64,000 nucleotides of DNA, from NCBI RefSeq assembly GCF_900302455.1, contig NZ_ONZG01000001.1, positions 186,001-250,000 on the forward strand, given 5' to 3'. Below are positions 7,508 through 16,216 of this stretch, piece by piece; position 1 is the stretch's first letter, and the number at the start of each line of letters is the position of its first letter. The notes under the pieces were generated by a model. The model had not been told where the DNA came from, made no database searches, and saw nothing but the letters and a program-made list of their open reading frames with translations. Source of the DNA: Falsiruegeria mediterranea M17 (GTDB lineage: Bacteria > Pseudomonadota > Alphaproteobacteria > Rhodobacterales > Rhodobacteraceae). The position numbers and the translations under genes were made by a program.

Positions 7508-8905
7508 ATGCCTACGATCACGAACCATCTTCCCACGGCCGAGCTTCAAGCCCTGGATGCCGCCCATCACATGCACCCCTTCACCGCCAACGGTGAACTG
7601 GCCCAAAAAGGCGCACGCGTCATCACGCGGGCCAAAGGGGTCTACCTGACCGACAGCGAGGGTGAGGAAATTCTGGATGCCATGGCGGGCCTGTGGTGCG
7701 TCAACATCGGCTACGGTCGGGACGAGCTGGCCGAAGTCGCTGCGCGCCAAATGCGCGAGCTGCCCTACTACAACACGTTCTTCCAGACCACCCACGTGCC
7801 CGCCATCGCACTGGCCAACAAACTGGCCGAACTGGCGCCCGGTGACCTGAACCATGTCTTCTTTGCCGCCGGCGGGTCTGAAGCCAACGACACCAATATC
7901 CGAATGGTGCGCACCTATTGGGCCAACAAGGGCCAGCCAGACAAGAATATCATCATCAGTCGCAAGAACGCCTACCATGGCTCGTCCGTTGGGTCGGGCA
8001 GCCTGGGCGGAATGGTGCACATGCACGCCCAAGGCGGCATGCCGATCCCGGACATCCACCACATCGACCAGCCCAACTGGTGGGCCGAAGGCGGTGATAT
8101 GTCCCCCGAAGACTTTGGTCTTGCTCGTGCGCAAGAGCTGGAAAAGGCCATTTTGGAATTGGGCGAAGACCGCGTCGCCGCCTTTATCGGTGAGCCCATC
8201 CAGGGCGCGGGCGGCGTGATTGTCCCTCCGGCAACCTACTGGCCTGAGGTTCAGCGTATTTGCGACAAGTATGATATCCTGTTGATCGCGGACGAGGTGA
8301 TCTGCGGCTTTGGTCGGACAGGCGATTGGTTTGGTTCGCAAACCGTCGGCATCAAACCTCACATCATGACCATCGCCAAGGGCCTCAGCTCGGGCTATGC
8401 GCCCATCGGCGGGTCGATTGTGTGTGACGAAGTCGCCGAAGTGATCGCAGGCGGTGAATTCAACCATGGCTACACCTATTCGGGTCATCCGGTGGCCGCA
8501 GCCGTCGCACTGGAAAACCTGCGTATCCTCGAAGAAGAGGGCATCGTTGATCACGTCCGCGACGTGGCCGCCCCCTATCTGAAAGAACAATGGGAAGCTC
8601 TGGCGGATCACCCACTGGTAGGCGAGGCCAAGATTTGCGGCATGATGGCGTCGATTGCACTGACCCCAGACAAGGCCAGCCGTGCCAAGTTCGCAACCGA
8701 GCCGGGCACCGTTGGTTACGTCTGTCGCGACCGCTGTTTCGCCAACAATCTGGTGATGCGCCATGTGGGCGACCGCATGATCATCTCACCCCCCCTCATC
8801 CTGACCCCTGCGGACATTGACGAGATGATGAAACGGATTCGCAAATCTCTGGATGAAGCGCATGCGGAACTCATCGAAAAAGACATGATGAAGGCTGCTT
8901 CCTGA
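7508..8905 (+). CDS. spuC: Putrescine--pyruvate aminotransferase (class III, PLP)
   Basis: 465 aa class III aminotransferase. From memory of the family it resembles Pseudomonas SpuC over its whole length, for instance DAMAGLWCVNIGYGR, FFQTTHVPAIALANKLAEL, IADEVICGFGRTGDWFGSQ and YSGHPVAAAVALENLRIL. The PLP lysine is K291 in IAKGLSSGY. SpuC transfers the amino group of putrescine to pyruvate, giving 4-aminobutanal and alanine, the first step of the aminotransferase route to GABA. ATG at 7508 follows AGGAG at 7495-7499. The location next to potFGHI and the FCD regulator supports putrescine as substrate; related amines or beta-alanine cannot be excluded. Confidence 0.85.
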   Translation: MPTITNHLPTAELQALDAAHHMHPFTANGELAQKGARVITRAKGVYLTDSEGEEILDAMAGLWCVNIGYGRDELAEVAARQMRELPYYNTFFQTTHVPAIALANKLAELAPGDLNHVFFAAGGSEANDTNIRMVRTYWANKGQPDKNIIISRKNAYHGSSVGSGSLGGMVHMHAQGGMPIPDIHHIDQPNWWAEGGDMSPEDFGLARAQELEKAILELGEDRVAAFIGEPIQGAGGVIVPPATYWPEVQRICDKYDILLIADEVICGFGRTGDWFGSQTVGIKPHIMTIAKGLSSGYAPIGGSIVCDEVAEVIAGGEFNHGYTYSGHPVAAAVALENLRILEEEGIVDHVRDVAAPYLKEQWEALADHPLVGEAKICGMMASIALTPDKASRAKFATEPGTVGYVCRDRCFANNLVMRHVGDRMIISPPLILTPADIDEMMKRIRKSLDEAHAELIEKDMMKAAS

Positions 8906-8946
8906 CCCCGCGTCAGGTTCGACGAGCTGCAGCATCTGATTCTCGG

Positions 8947-8978
8947 GGCGACCATTCCAAGTGGTCGCCTCTTTTTTT
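8947..8978 (+). terminator. Rho-independent terminator after spuC
   Basis: 8-bp stem GGCGACCA/TGGTCGCC with a 7-base loop, followed by TCTTTTTTT. It lies 42 bases after the spuC stop and separates the putrescine locus from the second ABC transporter. Confidence 0.85.
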
Positions 8979-9122
8979 GGCAACCCGGATGACGATTCCG
9001 CCCCCAAAATGGTCGCAAGCGTCTCTCGGGCGTCGTAATTCTGTTGCTTTGTATCCAACTCGGCGCTTAAGCTTTATCCAAAGCGGCACAGACCGCGGCA
9101 AACAAACTTCGGGGAGCTGGCG

Positions 9123-10220
9123 TTGACTGCATCATCCAGCAATGACGCGTTCGTAGAATTCGAACGCGTTCAAAAAAGTTATGACGGCGAAACTCTGGTC
9201 GTCAAAGATCTTAATCTCACAATGCCAAGAGGCGAGTTTCTAACGATGCTCGGCCCGTCGGGTTCAGGTAAGACCACTTGCCTGATGATGTTGGCCGGTT
9301 TCGAAACCGCTACACATGGCGACATCCGTCTGGGCGGCACATCGATCAACAACATTCCGCCGCACAAGCGCGGCATCGGTATGGTGTTCCAAAACTATGC
9401 CCTGTTCCCGCACATGACGATTGCCGAAAATCTGAGCTTTCCCCTGGAAGTGCGCAAGATCGGCAAGTCCGAGCGTGAAGAGAAGGTAAAGCGCGCTTTG
9501 GACATGGTGGAAATGGGCGCCTTTGGCGGCCGCCGCCCGGCACAACTTTCGGGTGGTCAGCAGCAGCGGATCGCCTTGGCGCGCGCATTGGTGTTTGAAC
9601 CTGAACTGGTTCTGATGGATGAACCGCTTGGCGCGCTCGACAAGCAGCTGCGGGAAAAGATGCAGTTCGAAATCACCGATCTGGCGCATCGCTTGGGTAT
9701 TACGACTGTATATGTGACACACGACCAGACCGAGGCGATGACCATGTCGGACCGCGTTGCCGTGTTCGACGATGGTCGAATCCAGCAGTTGGCGCCGCCC
9801 GATACGCTGTATGAAGAGCCTGAAAACAGTTTCGTTGCGCAGTTCATCGGTGAAAACAACACGCTCGAAGGTGTGGTTCAGGAAATCAACGGTGAAGTGG
9901 CCGTGGTCAAGCTCGACGATGGCGAGTTGATCGATGCCAAGCCGATCAACGTGGGTGTGGGCGACCGTACGCGGGTATCGATCCGCCCCGAGCGAGTCGA
10001 ATACAACAAGGACCGCCTGAAAGAAGGCACCCATACGATCAAAGCCGAAGTGCTGGAGTTCATCTATATGGGCGACATCTTCCGCACACGCTTGCGTGTT
10101 GCCGGAAACGACGAATTCGTCATCAAAACCCGGAATGCCCCCGATCAGGTTCGTCACGAGCCAGGCTCGATGATCGAGATTGGTTGGCTGCCCGAAGATT
10201 GCCGGGCGCTGGACGCCTGA
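9123..10220 (+). CDS. potA: Polyamine-type ABC transporter ATP-binding protein (second system)
   Basis: ATPase of a second PotABCD-type importer, 365 aa. Visible motifs are Walker A GPSGSGKTT, signature SGGQQQRIALARA, Walker B LVLMDEPLGALD, the H-loop VTHDQTEAM and a C-terminal TOBE-type domain. The only plausible start is TTG at 9123, preceded by GGGGAG (9111-9116) with a 6-base spacer; the next in-frame ATG would remove the first strands of the nucleotide-binding domain. It is first in a four-gene cluster with a binding protein and two permeases. The symbol describes the family, not a proven substrate. Confidence 0.88.
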   Translation: MTASSSNDAFVEFERVQKSYDGETLVVKDLNLTMPRGEFLTMLGPSGSGKTTCLMMLAGFETATHGDIRLGGTSINNIPPHKRGIGMVFQNYALFPHMTIAENLSFPLEVRKIGKSEREEKVKRALDMVEMGAFGGRRPAQLSGGQQQRIALARALVFEPELVLMDEPLGALDKQLREKMQFEITDLAHRLGITTVYVTHDQTEAMTMSDRVAVFDDGRIQQLAPPDTLYEEPENSFVAQFIGENNTLEGVVQEINGEVAVVKLDDGELIDAKPINVGVGDRTRVSIRPERVEYNKDRLKEGTHTIKAEVLEFIYMGDIFRTRLRVAGNDEFVIKTRNAPDQVRHEPGSMIEIGWLPEDCRALDA

Positions 10221-10237
10221 TCGCAAGCCTTTGCGGA

Positions 10238-10256
10238 CCCCGACATCAGATCGGGG
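10238..10256 (+). other. Intercistronic hairpin between potA-like and binding-protein genes
   Basis: CCCCGA/TCGGGG stem with a 7-base loop in the 71-base gap between the ATPase and binding-protein genes. No T-run follows. A stem here could protect the downstream message, consistent with the high demand for the binding protein; this is inference. Confidence 0.4.
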
Positions 10257-10291
10257 CCGTCTGAAATATACGTTCAACAATGGAGAGAAAT

Positions 10292-11383
10292 ATGAAATTC
10301 ACCAAACTCACAGCACTTGCAGTGACAACGGCTCTGGTGGCGCCTGCTGCATTTGCGCAGGAAATGACCATCGTGTCCTGGGGTGGCGCGTATACCAAGT
10401 CGCAAAAGAACGCCTATCACGACCCCTATTCGGAAAAGACCGGTGTCACCATCATCAACGACGACAGCTCGGCCGAAGCGGTTGCAAAGCTGCGCGCCAT
10501 GAACGAAGCGGGCAACGTGACCTGGGACGTAGTGGACGTTGTTGCGGCGGACGCGATCCGTCTGTGCGACGAAGGTCTGGCAATGGAAATCGATCCCGAC
10601 ACCATGCTGGCACCTGCGCCTGATGGCACTTCGGCGGCTGACGACTTTGGCGACCTGCTGGTTTCCGACTGCTTCATCCCGCAGATCGTGTATTCGACCA
10701 CCTTCGGCTATCGCACCGACCTGGTTGGCGACACTGCCCCCACCAGCGTTTGCGCGGTTTTCGACACCGATGCATACCCGGGCAAGCGCTCGCTGGAAAA
10801 GCGTCCGATCAACAACATGGAATGGGCTCTGATCTGTGACGGCGTTGCCAAAGATGACGTTTATGACGTTCTGGCCACTCCCGAAGGTCAAGACAAGGCT
10901 CTTGCCAAGCTCGACACCATCAAGGACGACGTGATCTGGTGGTCGGCCGGTGCGGACACCCCGCAGCTGCTGGCAGACGGCGAAGTCATCATGGGTTCGA
11001 CCTACAACGGTCGCCTGTTCTCGGTCATCGAAGAGCAGAAGCAGCCGGTTGCCATGCTGTGGGACGCTCAGGTGTTCGATCTGGACGGCTGGATCATTCC
11101 GGCGGGTCTGAGCGACGAGCGCAAGAAGCAGGCTCTGGACTACATCTTCTTCGCAACCGACACCCAGCGTCTGGCGGATCAGGCCAAGTGGATCTCGTAT
11201 GGTCCGGCCCGTGCTTCGTCGGCACCGCTGGTTGGTCAGCACGCCGATCTGGGCATCGACATGGCACCGCACATGCCGACCGACCCGAACAACGCGCAGA
11301 ACACGTTCCTTTACAACTACGAGTTCTGGGCTGACTACCGCGACGACATCGACGCCAAATTCCAGGCGTGGCTGGCGAAATAA
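10292..11383 (+). CDS. Periplasmic solute-binding protein of polyamine-type ABC transporter
   Basis: 363 aa with a clear signal peptide (MKFTKLTALAVTTALV, cleaved after AAFA). The mature protein starts QEMTIVSWGGAYTKSQ, the WGGxY pattern of the PotD/PotF-like extracellular solute-binding family. It differs strongly from the PotF at 5523-6608: the WSDY pocket motif is replaced by WGGAY, so the ligand may be a different cation or amine. ATG at 10292 follows GGAGAG (10282-10287). It is flanked by hairpins on both sides, suggesting separate control of its message level. Confidence 0.85.
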   Translation: MKFTKLTALAVTTALVAPAAFAQEMTIVSWGGAYTKSQKNAYHDPYSEKTGVTIINDDSSAEAVAKLRAMNEAGNVTWDVVDVVAADAIRLCDEGLAMEIDPDTMLAPAPDGTSAADDFGDLLVSDCFIPQIVYSTTFGYRTDLVGDTAPTSVCAVFDTDAYPGKRSLEKRPINNMEWALICDGVAKDDVYDVLATPEGQDKALAKLDTIKDDVIWWSAGADTPQLLADGEVIMGSTYNGRLFSVIEEQKQPVAMLWDAQVFDLDGWIIPAGLSDERKKQALDYIFFATDTQRLADQAKWISYGPARASSAPLVGQHADLGIDMAPHMPTDPNNAQNTFLYNYEFWADYRDDIDAKFQAWLAK

Positions 11384-11401
11384 TCGCCTAGGCCAAAATT
11401 C

Positions 11402-11429
11402 GGAAAGGGCCGCGCGTTCGGCCCTTTCC
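11402..11429 (+). other. Strong intercistronic hairpin after the binding-protein gene
   Basis: Perfect 11-bp stem GGAAAGGGCCG/CGGCCCTTTCC with a 6-base loop. It lies 18 bases downstream of the binding-protein stop and 52 bases upstream of the first permease gene. No T-run follows, so it is more likely an mRNA-stabilising or attenuating element than a full terminator. Confidence 0.6.
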
Positions 11430-11481
11430 CTCTCCATTCGTTTGGACATTTACCAATAAAAACAAGACCAACGGGGAAGAC

Positions 11482-12753
11482 ATGACGGACAACACCTCCG
11501 ATGGGCCAATGCTTGCCGCTGACGGCACGCCGCTAAAGAAAAGCCTGGCCCGCGCGCTGAGACTGCAAAAGATGAGGGCGTTGATGCTTATTGCGCCACT
11601 CCTCCTCTTTGTGCTGTTTTCTTTCATCATCCCCATCTTTTCGATGCTGTCCCGTTCGGTCGAGAATAGCATTGTCGTGGAAACTCTCCCGCTTACAGTG
11701 ACAGAGTTGCAGGCTTGGAACGCCGACAGCGGTGAGCTGCCGGATGAACCCGTCTATGCCGCCTTTGTCGCCGATATGGTCGTCGCAATCGACGCCAAGA
11801 GGCACACCCGCCTTGGCACGCGCCTGAACTACGAACAGACTGGCATGTCGTCGCTGTTTCGTAAGTCGGGCCGAAAGATCAAGCGGATGGACCCCGAGGC
11901 GGACGCGCCGTTCAAGGAAAAGCTGATCGACGTCGACAAAAAATGGGGCGACGTTGAAACTTGGCGCGTGATCAAAACCCACTCACCGACAATCACCAAC
12001 GGCTATTTCCTGAATGCTGTAGATATGCGCCGCACCCCCGAAGGCGCGCAGTCACAGCCTGAGGACAAACAGATCCTGGTCAAACTGTTTGGCCGCACGC
12101 TGATCATGTCCTTGATCATTACGGGGTCTTGTATCCTGCTGGGCTATCCGGTGGCCTGGATTTTGGCCAACCTACCGATGCGAACTGCAAATGTGCTGAT
12201 GATCCTGGTGCTTCTGCCGTTCTGGACATCGCTACTCGTGCGAACCTCGGCCTGGAAGGTCATGCTGCAACAACAGGGTGTCATCAACGAAGTTCTGGTC
12301 TGGCTGGGCATGGTAGCCGATGACTCCCGACTGGTCATGATCAACAACCAAACCGGCACGATCATTGCGATGACCCACATCCTGCTGCCGTTCATGATCC
12401 TCCCGATGTATTCGGTGATGCAGACCATCCAGCCGACCTATCTGCGTGCGGCGAAATCCATGGGCGCAACCAACTGGACGGCGTTCTGGCGCGTTTACTT
12501 CCCACTGTCGATCCCCGGCATCGGCGCGGGTTCGATCCTCGTGTTCATTCTGGCGATTGGCTACTACATCACGCCTGAAATCGTTGGCGGCACCAAAGGT
12601 GTCTTCATCTCGAACCGAATTGCCTACCACATCTCGAGCTCTTTGAACTGGGGCCTTGCGGCCGCATTGGGCACGATCCTACTGGTGGTCGTTCTGATCC
12701 TCTACTGGGCCTATGACAAGATCGTGGGCATCGACAACGTGAAGCTGGGGTAA
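11482..12753 (+). CDS. potB: Polyamine-type ABC transporter permease with large periplasmic insert (PotB-like)
   Basis: 423 aa, about 130 residues longer than usual PotB. TM1 (residues 33-55) is followed by a polar segment of about 140 residues containing charged stretches (AIDAKRHTRLGTRLNYEQTG, KSGRKIKRMDPEADAPFKEK) before TM2 at about residue 200. The remainder is a normal permease core with LPFWTSLLVRTSAW and the EAA loop RAAKSMGATNWTAFWRVYFP. ATG at 11482 is preceded by GGGGAAG. The insert probably lies on the periplasmic side, near the docked binding protein. Confidence 0.88.
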   Translation: MTDNTSDGPMLAADGTPLKKSLARALRLQKMRALMLIAPLLLFVLFSFIIPIFSMLSRSVENSIVVETLPLTVTELQAWNADSGELPDEPVYAAFVADMVVAIDAKRHTRLGTRLNYEQTGMSSLFRKSGRKIKRMDPEADAPFKEKLIDVDKKWGDVETWRVIKTHSPTITNGYFLNAVDMRRTPEGAQSQPEDKQILVKLFGRTLIMSLIITGSCILLGYPVAWILANLPMRTANVLMILVLLPFWTSLLVRTSAWKVMLQQQGVINEVLVWLGMVADDSRLVMINNQTGTIIAMTHILLPFMILPMYSVMQTIQPTYLRAAKSMGATNWTAFWRVYFPLSIPGIGAGSILVFILAIGYYITPEIVGGTKGVFISNRIAYHISSSLNWGLAAALGTILLVVVLILYWAYDKIVGIDNVKLG

Positions 12754-12758
12754 CGGAC

Positions 12759-13970
12759 ATGGCTGCACTAACACCTATCTCGCGCAAACCAATGTCTCTT
12801 GTGCTGCCAACAGTTGCGGCGTCAGGCGGACTGTTGGGGCTCTTCGTCGGCACGGCCAACAACTCCGGTTTCCTTGGCATCGTCATCGGCGCGGCCATCG
12901 TCACGGCCCTGGCGGCACTGTACATCTTTGCGCTCAAGAACGAGCAGATGGCCAAGTGGATTTCGATCCTGGTCTTTGTTGCCTTGGGCTATGTCTTTGG
13001 TGGCATTCCCGGAGCAATCCTTGGTGCAATTGCGGGCTGGTTCTTTCATTGGTTCACATACTGGATGTACGAAGGCCGCTATCGCCAGCGCCTGTTGCCC
13101 TATCTGACCCCCGGCCAGGTACTGTGGCATTACGGCTTCCGGGTGATCTGTGGTGCGATCTTTGTGTTCCTGATCACTCCAATCCTTGTGGTCATGCCGC
13201 TCAGCTTCAACTCACAGGACTTCTTTACGTTTACGCCGGAAATGCTCCGGTTTGAGGCCGAAGGCTATTCGCTCAAGCATTATCAGGACTTCTTCACCAA
13301 CAATGAATGGCAGCGGTCGTTCAAGAACTCTCTGATCATTGCGCCGATCGCCACAGTCATTTCAGTGAGCTTGGGCACCTTGGCCGCCATCGGCTTGAGT
13401 CAGAGTCACGTTCCCGGTCGCCGCGCCATCATGGCCATCATGATTTCACCGATGATCGTGCCGCTGATCATCTCGGCCACCGGCATGTTCTTTTTCTACT
13501 CGAGCATCGGCAACTGGATGGAAGGTACACTTGGGCTTTCCAAAAACTTCGTGGGATACATCAAAGTCATTCTGGCGCACGCGGTTCTGGGGATTCCCTT
13601 TGTGATCATCACCGTGACGGCGACACTGGTGGGCTTCGATCGTTCACTGACTCGCGCGGCTGCAAACATGGGTGCAAATCCGGTTACCACCTTCTTCCGG
13701 GTGCAGATGCCGCTGATCCTGCCCGGCGTGATCTCGGGCGGTCTCTTTGCCTTCATCACATCGTTTGACGAGGTTGTTGTGGTCCTCTTTGTTGGTTCAG
13801 CCAGCCAGAAGACGCTGCCATGGCAGATGTTCACCGGCCTGCGTGAGCAGATCTCGCCGACCATTCTGGCCGTGGCCACAATCCTCGTGGTGATCTCGAT
13901 CGCGCTGCTGACCACAGTTGAACTGCTGCGCCGCCGTTCGGAACGTCTGCGTGGCATGTCCCCAGGCTAA
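12759..13970 (+). CDS. potC: Polyamine-type ABC transporter permease with N-terminal membrane extension (PotC-like)
   Basis: 403 aa against about 260-280 for ordinary PotC. The first 125 residues contain roughly three extra hydrophobic helices (LVLPTVAASGGLLGLFVG, FLGIVIGAAIVTALAALYIF, ISILVFVALGYVFGG plus a following helix) and a basic loop (YEGRYRQRLLPY). The regular permease follows, with PILVVMPLSFNSQ and the EAA loop RAAANMGANPVTTFFRVQMP. It starts 5 bases after the potB-like stop, and two hairpins after its end close the operon. Confidence 0.88.
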   Translation: MAALTPISRKPMSLVLPTVAASGGLLGLFVGTANNSGFLGIVIGAAIVTALAALYIFALKNEQMAKWISILVFVALGYVFGGIPGAILGAIAGWFFHWFTYWMYEGRYRQRLLPYLTPGQVLWHYGFRVICGAIFVFLITPILVVMPLSFNSQDFFTFTPEMLRFEAEGYSLKHYQDFFTNNEWQRSFKNSLIIAPIATVISVSLGTLAAIGLSQSHVPGRRAIMAIMISPMIVPLIISATGMFFFYSSIGNWMEGTLGLSKNFVGYIKVILAHAVLGIPFVIITVTATLVGFDRSLTRAAANMGANPVTTFFRVQMPLILPGVISGGLFAFITSFDEVVVVLFVGSASQKTLPWQMFTGLREQISPTILAVATILVVISIALLTTVELLRRRSERLRGMSPG

Positions 13971-13977
13971 AACAAAA

Positions 13978-14017
13978 TCACCCCGCCGTTCTTCTATTGG
14001 AAAATACGGCGGGGTGA
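13978..14017 (+). other. Long hairpin downstream of the second transporter operon
   Basis: 11-bp perfect stem TCACCCCGCCG/CGGCGGGGTGA with an 18-base loop, 8 bases after the permease stop. It precedes the true terminator at 14034-14059. Confidence 0.6.
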
Positions 14018-14033
14018 ATTGATCCAAGGGATC

Positions 14034-14059
14034 AAGAGGGGCAACGCCCCTCTTTTTTT
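14034..14059 (+). terminator. Rho-independent terminator of the second transporter operon
   Basis: 9-bp stem AAGAGGGGC/GCCCCTCTT with a 3-base loop running into seven T residues. It overlaps the last two bases of the convergent transglycosylase gene. Confidence 0.88.
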
Positions 14060-15350
14060 ATCTCAGGCCCTGCAACAGGCGGGGTGAGGCGTAACCATCC
14101 GGTACAAGCCCATTCGCCACCTGATAGGCCCTGACAGCATTGATCGTCAGCGGGCCAATCTTTGCGTCAATCTTTTGCGTGTCGAACCCCTTGGCGGTCA
14201 GACGCTCCTGCAGCTCAATCCGCTCATCATAGGTCAATGCCCGGTCCCCACGCGGCCAACCGCCTTGCAGCTTGCTGGCGCCGCGAATGCGATCGCTCAG
14301 ATGCCCCACCCCGATCACATAGGCATCGGCGGTGTTATAGCTCTCCAAAACTTCGAAGTTGTCAAAGATCATGAAGGGCACGCCCCCTGCCCCGCCGGGC
14401 AACAGAATAGAGGCCGCGCCATGGTTGCGCACCGCCGTGCCATTCACACCCTTCACCCCAAGCTTGGCCCATTCTTTCGGGTTCTTGGTGACCTCGCGAT
14501 TGGCCAGAGTATAGTCGAAACCTTTGGGCAAAGTGACCTCAACACCCCAAGGCTGCCCTTTGGTCCAGCCATGCGCAGCCAGATAAGCAGCGGTGGATGC
14601 CAAGGCGTCTGTCGGATCGTCGGACCAAATATCCCGCTTGCCGTCGCCAGAGTGATCCACGGCGTAATCCATGAACGAGGTTGGCATGAACTGCGTGTGC
14701 CCCATCGCCCCCGCCCAACTGCCATTCATGTTTCGGCTGGCCACATCGCCCGCCTGCAAGATCTGCAGGGCCGCGATCAGCTGTTCCTCGAAGAAATCAC
14801 TGCGCCGCGCGTCGTAGGCCAGGGTCGCCAGCGAGCGGATCACACTCTTGGAACCCCGGAACGTTCCATAGGCGCTTTCCAGCCCCCAGATCGCCACCAC
14901 GACCTCTTTCTCGACGCCATACTTGGCCTCGATCCGGTCCAGCAGGGCGTTGCGCTTTTTCAGCGCCGCCTTTCCGTTCTTGACCCGCAGGTCCGAGGCT
15001 GCACTGTCCAAATACACCCAAACCGTCTTGGTGAACTCGGACTGGTTGCGATCGCGTTTGATGACCTCGGCGTCATAGCTCACGCCGCTCAGCGCCTTCT
15101 GCCAAACCGACCGCTTGATACCCGCAGCTTCGGCTCGAGGACCAAAGCCCGTGATCCAATTCTGAAAGCCACCCTCGGACGCAACAGCGGTGGGTTTTAT
15201 CGCATCCGCGCGCGCAGGTCTGAGTTGCGGTCTCAGCGAGGTCAGAACCTCTGCCGAGGCCAGTTTGACTGCGGTTTCGTTCTCGGACCCGGTGCTTGCC
15301 CCGGGCATCATGGCGGCGGTCACTGCCGCAGCACTCAGCCATACACGCAT
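14058..15350 (-). CDS. Lytic murein transglycosylase, MltB-like (SLT_2) with peptidoglycan-binding domain
   Basis: 430 aa. A signal peptide (MRVWLSAAAVTAAMMPG) is followed by a linker, an SLT_2/MltB catalytic domain (about residues 90-340) with the active-site glutamate in WGLESAYGTF and the family motif GAMGHTQFMPTSF, and a C-terminal PG_binding_1 domain (residues about 365-428: LQERLTAKGF, then IGPLTINAVRAYQ). It would cleave glycan strands in the periplasm to form 1,6-anhydromuropeptides. The ATG at 15350 is preferred because it starts the signal peptide; an upstream extension reaches towards the next gene and is not signal-like. Confidence 0.9.
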   Translation of the reverse strand: MRVWLSAAAVTAAMMPGASTGSENETAVKLASAEVLTSLRPQLRPARADAIKPTAVASEGGFQNWITGFGPRAEAAGIKRSVWQKALSGVSYDAEVIKRDRNQSEFTKTVWVYLDSAASDLRVKNGKAALKKRNALLDRIEAKYGVEKEVVVAIWGLESAYGTFRGSKSVIRSLATLAYDARRSDFFEEQLIAALQILQAGDVASRNMNGSWAGAMGHTQFMPTSFMDYAVDHSGDGKRDIWSDDPTDALASTAAYLAAHGWTKGQPWGVEVTLPKGFDYTLANREVTKNPKEWAKLGVKGVNGTAVRNHGAASILLPGGAGGVPFMIFDNFEVLESYNTADAYVIGVGHLSDRIRGASKLQGGWPRGDRALTYDERIELQERLTAKGFDTQKIDAKIGPLTINAVRAYQVANGLVPDGYASPRLLQGLR

Positions 15351-15414
15351 CTTGGTTGTCCCGATTGTCTGCTCTGGCACAAGGGTAGCGTGAAAGCCGC
15401 TTTCGCAAAAGGGA

Positions 15415-16131
15415 TCACTCGGGCGGTGTGCAATCCTCCGCTCGCGCCCGTTCTGCCCGCAGCCCTTCAATGGCCTGACGCAGCAGCGGCACCCGATTGG
15501 GGCGAAAGCTCTGTTCGGTCACGATCAACTCTCGCATCCGATCCAAGCGAAAGGTGCGAAAGTCCTGCCTCAGATGACACCAGGCGACCAAAACGCTGGC
15601 TCGGTCCATGTAGACAATCGACAGTGGGTTCACCCGACGATGAGTCTCGGCTCCATGGGCGTCCGAATATCCGAATTCGACTGCCTGCTCATCCCACGTC
15701 GCCTTACGTAGGCGCGCAACCTCGATCCCCGGCTTGGGAGGGCGATCAAATCGGGTGGCCGTGAGCACAGCGTGGCTCAGGCGATGGGACTGGCGCTGCG
15801 GTAATCGTCCCTGCAGTTTGCGCAAGGCCGCACTGGCCGCTTCGGACAAGGCCGGATCGCCGATCAACTCGACTTCACGCAGGCCCAGAACCAACGCCTC
15901 AAGTTCATCATCCAAAAACCCCAAGGGCGGCAGGGTCGCGTCTTCGATCAAGGTAAAGCCAAACCCGGCCTCACCATCGATCACCGCGCCCAATCCCCGC
16001 AAAGTGTCGATGTCGCGATGTACCGTTCGCGGCGACACCCCCAGATCCTGCGCCAACTGGATCGAGGTGCGCGGCTGCGGCCCAGAGCGCAGGGCTTGCA
16101 TCAATTGGAACAGGCGGGCGGTGCGTGACAT
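15415..16131 (-). CDS. YafY-type HTH/WYL-domain transcriptional regulator
   Basis: 238 aa. An N-terminal HTH_11 winged helix (TARLFQLMQAL, then DLGVSPRTVHRDIDTLRGLG) is followed by a WYL sensor domain ending with FRLDRMRELIVTEQ. The regulator is divergent from the GST/DUF1801 gene pair, and the gap holds a perfect palindrome (16152-16172) 21 bases before its start. Regulators of this type often control adjacent detoxification or DUF1801 genes, which fits. ATG at 16131 is chosen; an earlier in-frame ATG at 16173 would overlap the palindrome. Confidence 0.87.
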   Translation of the reverse strand: MSRTARLFQLMQALRSGPQPRTSIQLAQDLGVSPRTVHRDIDTLRGLGAVIDGEAGFGFTLIEDATLPPLGFLDDELEALVLGLREVELIGDPALSEAASAALRKLQGRLPQRQSHRLSHAVLTATRFDRPPKPGIEVARLRKATWDEQAVEFGYSDAHGAETHRRVNPLSIVYMDRASVLVAWCHLRQDFRTFRLDRMRELIVTEQSFRPNRVPLLRQAIEGLRAERARAEDCTPPE

Positions 16132-16151
16132 GGCTCCATCCTGCCTATCAC

Positions 16152-16172
16152 TGATGACAGAAACTGTCATCA
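16152..16172. promoter_or_regulatory. Candidate operator of the WYL regulator
   Basis: Perfect inverted repeat TGATGACAG-N3-CTGTCATCA in the 85-base gap between the divergent WYL regulator and the GST gene. Nine matching base pairs per arm are unlikely by chance, and the location is right for control of both directions. Confidence 0.7.
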
Positions 16173-16216
16173 AGCACCTCTAGGGTTCGACTCAATTCAA
16201 ATCACGGAGTTCAGTC

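Noticed and set aside
7466-8764. 432-aa open frame on the minus strand
   Set aside because: Shadow of spuC; no motif, and the opposite strand has a complete aminotransferase with a good ribosome-binding site.
10274-11449. 391-aa open frame on the minus strand
   Set aside because: Shadow of the binding-protein gene, which has a signal peptide and family motif on the plus strand.
14175-15764. 529-aa open frame on the plus strand
   Set aside because: It is antisense to the transglycosylase and WYL-regulator genes, both with clear motifs; its composition (Pro/Arg/His-rich) is that of a shadow frame.
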